This document shows positions 6,000 through 7,135 of a stretch of 7,135 nucleotides of DNA, in pieces. The notes under the pieces are model-generated. The model was not told the origin of the DNA and searched no databases. It worked only from the letters and a program-made list of their open reading frames with translations. Origin of the DNA: JAZKSG01 sp964384785 (GTDB taxonomy: Archaea; Thermoplasmatota; E2; DHVEG-1). Each line of letters opens with the position of its first letter. Within the stretch, counting starts at the first letter, position 1. The stretch is from the NCBI GenBank assembly GCA_964384785.1, contig CAYLLH010000063.1, positions 1 to 7,135 of the forward strand, written 5' to 3'. A program made the position numbers and the translations under genes.

Positions 6000-7135
6000 T
6001 TGAATCAGGATTGGAATAAAGATTTAAAATTAAAAACAGAAGTAATTGATAAATGTGAAGAAATCGGAACTGTTGACATAATAGTTGGAGTACTAGGAAA
6101 AGATGTTGAAACCACTATTTTGAATGTTTTAAAAGTTGTTAATGAAGGACTTTATCGTTATTTTCCAAATCTAAAAAAAGCAATCGTTGTCTCAACTGGT
6201 GAATCAACTGATGACACTGATAAGGCGATAAAACTTTTCACGCCATATAACAACATAGATATCATTGTTACAAAAGATATTAAACCAATTGGCAAAGGCG
6301 CAGGAGTTATGACAATTTTTGAAATAGCTCACCAATGCCAAGCTAAATGTGTATTTTTATGTGACGGAGATCTGTTAAGTATTCGCCCGGGTTGGATTGA
6401 AACCATGGCCAACCCTATTATTTACGGCCGAGCCGATCTAACAGTTCCATATTACATCCGCGATAAAAATGATGGAGTAATAACAAACAATTTAGTATAT
6501 CCATTCACTCGTGCCCTGTATGGTATCGACATCCGTCAACCAATCGCTGGAGAGTTTGCTCTATCACGAAATCTTTATGAGAAACTCCGCGGCCATCCAT
6601 TATTTCCACCAGGTTTCGGTGTAGATATTTTTATAGTTACATCTGCAGCCGCAGAAGGAATGTATGTAAAAGAAGGACTGTTTTCGCTTAAAATACATGA
6701 ATCCACTACACATTATCTTGAACCAGAAAAGTTTCTTATTCCTATGTTTAGACGTGTTACAGATAGTATGTTTAATCTTGCTGAATATTACGAAGAAAGC
6801 TGGAAATCCAAACCTCCACTTTGGCGTCCGAAATACTGCCGTGAATCATTTAGCCAAAAACCAATACCAGTCAAAGTAAATATTGATGATATGAGAAACA
6901 CCTTTTTAAATGAGTTTAAATCATATAAAAACACAATAACCCAATATCTTCCAGAAGAAATTGTTTCAGAATTGGAAAAAATCGTAGATGGAAAACAATC
7001 TTTTAACTCTGAAATATGGGCTGAAATAGTATACAACTATGCTGCAGCATTCAAAAAAACAAAGGACAAATCTGATAGATATCTACTACTTGACACCCTT
7101 AAAACTTTCTGGCTAGGTCGTTTTGTTAGTTATGC
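6000..7135 (+). CDS. Second GT-A glycosyltransferase, glycosylglycerate synthase-like; TTG start, 3' end cut by window
   Basis: The frame is open for 378 codons from TTG 6000 to the window edge, with no stop. It begins (M)NQDWNKDLKLK. VDIIVGVLGKD (25-35) is the first Rossmann strand and loop, IVVSTGESTDDT (62-73) the second, GKGAGV (98-103) the nucleotide-side loop, and CDGD (121-124) the DxD metal site. RQPIAGEFAL (179-188), FGVDIF (206-211) and LKIHEST (230-236) supply the probable acceptor and metal residues. No membrane segment or signal peptide is visible. The QPxxGE and G(V/I)D pattern recalls mannosylglycerate synthase (GT78) and one-step glucosylglycerate synthases, which join a sugar nucleotide to D-glycerate. 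A mannosylglucosylglycerate-type transferase is an alternative. It lies 52 bases after the gpgS-like gene and is probably in its operon. Those families run to about 380-400 residues, so little is probably missing. Fold and DxD are solid; the substrate is inference. Confidence 0.8.
   Translation, partial: MNQDWNKDLKLKTEVIDKCEEIGTVDIIVGVLGKDVETTILNVLKVVNEGLYRYFPNLKKAIVVSTGESTDDTDKAIKLFTPYNNIDIIVTKDIKPIGKGAGVMTIFEIAHQCQAKCVFLCDGDLLSIRPGWIETMANPIIYGRADLTVPYYIRDKNDGVITNNLVYPFTRALYGIDIRQPIAGEFALSRNLYEKLRGHPLFPPGFGVDIFIVTSAAAEGMYVKEGLFSLKIHESTTHYLEPEKFLIPMFRRVTDSMFNLAEYYEESWKSKPPLWRPKYCRESFSQKPIPVKVNIDDMRNTFLNEFKSYKNTITQYLPEEIVSELEKIVDGKQSFNSEIWAEIVYNYAAAFKKTKDKSDRYLLLDTLKTFWLGRFVSY

Noticed and set aside
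6697..6879. Plus-strand 60-codon frame starting with ATG at 6697
   Set aside because: It is a different frame of the same glycosyltransferase region; the 6000 frame carries the conserved motifs.
6788..7036. Minus-strand 82-codon frame
   Set aside because: It lies entirely inside the second glycosyltransferase, which has clear family motifs on the plus strand; no ribosome site or family match is seen for the shadow.

Overview
The window looks like chromosomal DNA from an A+T-rich archaeon, probably euryarchaeal in the broad sense. It encodes RadB (a RadA paralogue restricted to archaea), an archaeal-type short phenylalanyl-tRNA synthetase beta subunit and an archaeal tRNA-thiolation ATPase. 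TATA-like boxes sit about 28-31 bases before several start codons. Two glycosyltransferases of the glycerate-solute type suggest glucosylglycerate or a related compatible solute, known for example from Methanococcoides burtonii. The lineage cannot be fixed further from sequence alone; a methanogen or a Thermoplasmata relative would both fit.

Left part (1-4593), all genes on the minus strand, read from high to low coordinates: pheT (2953-4593), a TtuA/Ncs6-like tRNA 2-thiolation enzyme (1970-2890), radB (1256-1906) and an uncharacterised archaeal radical SAM protein with extra cysteine clusters (114-1229). These are mostly information-processing genes, tightly packed with gaps of 26-63 bases. 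TATA-like elements before pheT, the thiolase and, more weakly, radB suggest separate, nearly leaderless transcripts rather than one operon. T-rich tracts with an identical 13-base core lie just after the stops of the thiolase and radB. Bases 1-113 hold an inverted repeat and no gene that can be named.

Centre (4594-4750): a 157-base divergent spacer with a minus-strand promoter for pheT and a plus-strand promoter for the glycosyltransferase pair. Unlike the left-hand genes, the plus-strand genes carry clear Shine-Dalgarno sequences and leaders.

Right part (4751-7135), plus strand: a glucosyl-3-phosphoglycerate synthase-like enzyme (GpgS, GT81 type), then, 52 bases on, a second GT-A glycosyltransferase that starts with TTG at 6000 and runs off the window edge. 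The TTG start makes it easy to miss. It shares the PIAGEFAL segment with GpgS and resembles mannosyl/glucosylglycerate synthases. The pair most likely makes a glycosylglycerate osmolyte or an extended form of one. No phosphatase for the GpgS product lies inside the window.
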